DNA from: Candidatus Intestinimonas stercorigallinarum
GTDB lineage: Bacteria; Bacillota; Clostridia; Oscillospirales; Oscillospiraceae
Direction: 5' to 3'
Assembly (NCBI GenBank): GCA_019115345.1
Contig: DXDV01000064.1
Coordinates: forward strand, 1-6,435
Length of the DNA stretch: 6,435 bases
Position numbers and translations under genes: made by a program. This document shows, piece after piece, positions 5,651 through 6,435 of the stretch. Position 1 is the stretch's first letter; every line of letters begins with the position of its first letter. The notes below the pieces were generated by a model. It saw nothing but the letters and a program-made list of their open reading frames with translations, was not told the DNA's origin and did no database searches.

Positions 5651-5923
5651 ATGCGCGAACTGTTTGTCACCGCCCACAACACATCCGGGGAGGATGGCAG
5701 GAGCCACAGCTTTTCCTATTATATTCTCATCGGTCAAATGGAGGTTGGAGCGCGCTTTGCCTGCGAAAGCTACGGGGTCAAGGTCCTGGAGCAGGGCGGG
5801 GACAGCGCCGCCATTCCCGATCTGACGGTGAGCGCCGCCCGCATCGACGACCTGCTGGAGCTGCTTATCCGCAATAGCGTAGGGCCCGCCGGACTCCGGG
5901 ACGTGGTGGAGGACTGGCTCTGA
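5651..5923 (+). CDS. DUF6514 family small protein, 90 aa
   Basis: Small acidic, soluble protein resembling the DUF6514 family of Clostridia, whose function is unknown. An N-terminal beta-rich part contains SFSYYILIG (20-28) and a central SYGVKVLEQGGDSAAIPDLT (40-59). The C-terminal helical part ends RIDDLLELLIRNSVGPAGLRDVVEDWL, a typical tail of this family. No signal peptide or membrane segment is seen. The frame opens 11 codons earlier at 5618, but AAGGGGGG about eight bases before 5651 and the family-like N-terminus favour this start. It is transcribed alone, has a weak terminator after it, and is followed by tRNA-Leu on the same strand. The family assignment is from recall of the family's pattern. 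Confidence 0.8.
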   Translation: MRELFVTAHNTSGEDGRSHSFSYYILIGQMEVGARFACESYGVKVLEQGGDSAAIPDLTVSAARIDDLLELLIRNSVGPAGLRDVVEDWL

Positions 5924-5942
5924 CCCCGCCGGGCCGGGGTTT
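5923..5942 (+). terminator. Weak terminator after DUF6514 gene
   Basis: Arms 5923-5928 and 5935-5940 form a 6-bp GC stem with a 6-base loop, overlapping the stop codon and followed by only TTTC. The short T-run makes it a weak terminator; some read-through into the tRNA is possible. Confidence 0.4.
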
Positions 5943-5965
5943 CGCCTCCTCTGTGAAAAAAGCTG

Positions 5966-5994
5966 TTGACAAATCCAGCCACAGCAGATATAAT
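5966..5994 (+). promoter_or_regulatory. Consensus promoter of tRNA-Leu
   Basis: Perfect TTGACA (5966-5971), a 17-base spacer and perfect TATAAT (5989-5994). This is the strongest promoter in the window. The tRNA 5' leader would be about 25 bases. Confidence 0.92.
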
Positions 5995-6026
5995 AACCCT
6001 TGCGATTCAAACTTGAGTCGTATTTC

Positions 6027-6113
6027 GCGGCTGTGCTGGAACTGGTAGACTGGCAAGCTTGAGGTGCTTGTGTCCGTATGGGCGTGCGGGTTCGACTCCC
6101 GCCAGCCGCACCA
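6027..6113 (+). tRNA. tRNA-Leu, anticodon GAG, CCA encoded
   Basis: Class II tRNA of 87 bases. The acceptor stem GCGGCTG (6027-6033) pairs with CAGCCGC (6103-6109), followed by discriminator A and encoded CCA (6111-6113). The anticodon stem CAAGC/GCTTG encloses the loop TTGAGGT with anticodon GAG (6061-6063), which reads CUC and CUU leucine codons. A long variable arm (6071-6085) has a GTCC/GGGC stem. The T arm is GCGGG-TTCGACT-CCCGC (6086-6102). The D loop has GG at 6044-6045. Odd point: the 3-bp D stem 6036-6038/6050-6052 has a U-U mismatch in the middle (6037/6051). A strong promoter and a perfect terminator flank it, so it is a single-gene unit. Confidence 0.95.
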
Positions 6114-6152
6114 GCTCGTCGCAAGCGACATATCGCTTGCGACGAGCTTTTT
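6113..6152 (+). terminator. Strong intrinsic terminator of tRNA-Leu
   Basis: A perfect 16-bp stem, arms 6113-6128 and 6133-6148, has the 4-base loop CATA and is followed by TTTT (6149-6152). The first paired base is the last A of the tRNA CCA end. Confidence 0.92.
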
Positions 6153-6200
6153 CATTTCATTACAAAGCGCATCGCGCGCTCATTCTGCTGCTCCTCGCTT

Positions 6201-6236
6201 CCAACCGCGACCCGCTTTCGCTGGGCTCGCGGTTGG
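6201..6236. repeat. Long imperfect hairpin element
   Basis: Arms 6201-6210 and 6227-6236 are perfectly complementary (10 bp). The stem continues inward with 3 and 2 more pairs separated by single bulges, and the tip is TTTC on the plus strand (GAAA, a GNRA tetraloop, on the minus strand). No T-run follows directly. It has the look of a dispersed palindromic repeat (inference). Confidence 0.55.
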
Positions 6237-6238
6237 GA

Positions 6239-6260
6239 CCGCCCTGCGGGCGGCTTTTTT
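6239..6260 (+). terminator. Second plus-facing terminator
   Basis: CCGCCC (6239-6244) pairs with GGGCGG (6248-6253) around a TGC loop and is followed by CTTTTTT (6254-6260). It lies 90 bases after the tRNA terminator with no gene in between. Confidence 0.75.
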
Positions 6261-6296
6261 CGTAAGCCTGAAATATCGATTTTAACCTCTCGCTCC

Positions 6297-6325
6297 AAAA
6301 AAAGACACGCCATGGGCGTGTCTTT
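6297..6325 (-). terminator. Minus-facing hairpin with T7 tract
   Basis: A perfect 11-bp stem, arms 6301-6311 and 6315-6325, has a 3-base loop. On the minus strand it runs straight into seven T (complement of 6297-6303, three of them in the stem). On the plus strand only TTTC follows. No credible minus-strand gene lies to the right within the window. Confidence 0.6.
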
Positions 6326-6333
6326 CAGCCTGT

Positions 6334-6365
6334 CGAAAAAGTCCAGCATAAGCTGGGCTTTTTCG
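6334..6365 (+). terminator. Plus-facing terminator hairpin before last gene
   Basis: Arms 6334-6347 and 6352-6365 form a 14-bp stem with an ATAA loop. It has a G-U pair (6342/6357) on the plus strand that becomes A-C on the minus strand. The distal arm contains CTTTTTC, so the upper GC stem followed by T5 acts as a terminator in the plus direction. Confidence 0.65.
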
Positions 6366-6403
6366 TTCATAAGAGGTAAAATAAGTAGCAGGTGGTGAGA
6401 AAG

Positions 6404-6435
6404 ATGCTGGAACGCGGGAAAATGGATCGTAACGT
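6404..6435 (+). CDS. Start of an unidentified gene, cut by window edge
   Basis: ATG at 6404 lies nine bases after AGGTGG and opens a frame reading MLERGKMDRN before the window ends. Only ten complete codons are visible, too few to identify. GTG at 6395 and ATG at 6422 in the same frame are alternative starts. A weak -10-like TAAAAT (6377-6382) lies upstream, with no good -35. Confidence 0.5.
   Translation, partial: MLERGKMDRN

Noticed and set aside
5341..5682. Small frames of 66-105 aa on both strands in the gap before the DUF6514 gene
   Set aside because: Basic or proline-rich composition, start codons inside promoters or neighbouring genes, and no ribosome binding sites.
6027..6113. tRNA-Leu as integration site of a mobile element
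   Set aside because: No integrase and no duplicated tRNA 3' end was found downstream within the window.
6152..6370. 72-aa minus-strand frame starting at 6370
   Set aside because: No ribosome binding site, and it runs through at least three hairpin/terminator elements that explain its sequence; its C-terminal half is a translated palindrome.

Overview
The window is a GC-rich bacterial chromosome segment with strong sigma-A type promoters, AGGAGG-type ribosome binding sites and intrinsic terminators. Two consecutive enzymes of the clostridial acetyl-CoA-to-butyrate route, together with DUF554, MATE, cytidylate-kinase-like and DUF6514 proteins, point to a butyrate-producing gut member of the Clostridia, probably Oscillospiraceae (Flavonifractor / Lawsonibacter / Pseudoflavonifractor-like). 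The family-level placement is inference; no rRNA or marker gene is present.

Left part (13-2116, minus strand): crt (crotonase) is transcribed first from its own promoter, followed by a long, hairpin-rich 388-base spacer and then hbd (3-hydroxybutyryl-CoA dehydrogenase), which may also have a weak promoter of its own. Hbd reduces acetoacetyl-CoA and Crt dehydrates the product to crotonyl-CoA, so the two act back to back. The rest of a butyrate operon, if linked, would lie left of the window.

Middle (2275-5266, minus strand): a DUF554 membrane protein has its own extended -10 promoter. Upstream of it is a bicistron of a cytidylate-kinase-like P-loop protein and a MATE efflux transporter. Their reading frames overlap by four bases (GTGA), and the pair ends at a strong terminator. 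The kinase promoter is preceded by a 93-base GC-rich leader that can fold in alternative ways.

Right part (5280-6435): about 325 bases without a convincing reading frame separate the minus-strand genes from a plus-strand DUF6514 small protein. This gap holds overlapping divergent promoters at its right end and a minus-facing terminator at its left end, so it may encode an undescribed RNA of about 320 nt; this is the most interesting unexplained item here. After the DUF6514 gene comes a tRNA-Leu(GAG) with a perfect consensus promoter, an encoded CCA and a U-U mismatch in its D stem. A run of four or five hairpins and terminators follows, and then the first codons of a further plus-strand gene cut by the window edge.

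I found no mobile element, CRISPR array or phage gene. The long antisense reading frames are by-products of high GC content.
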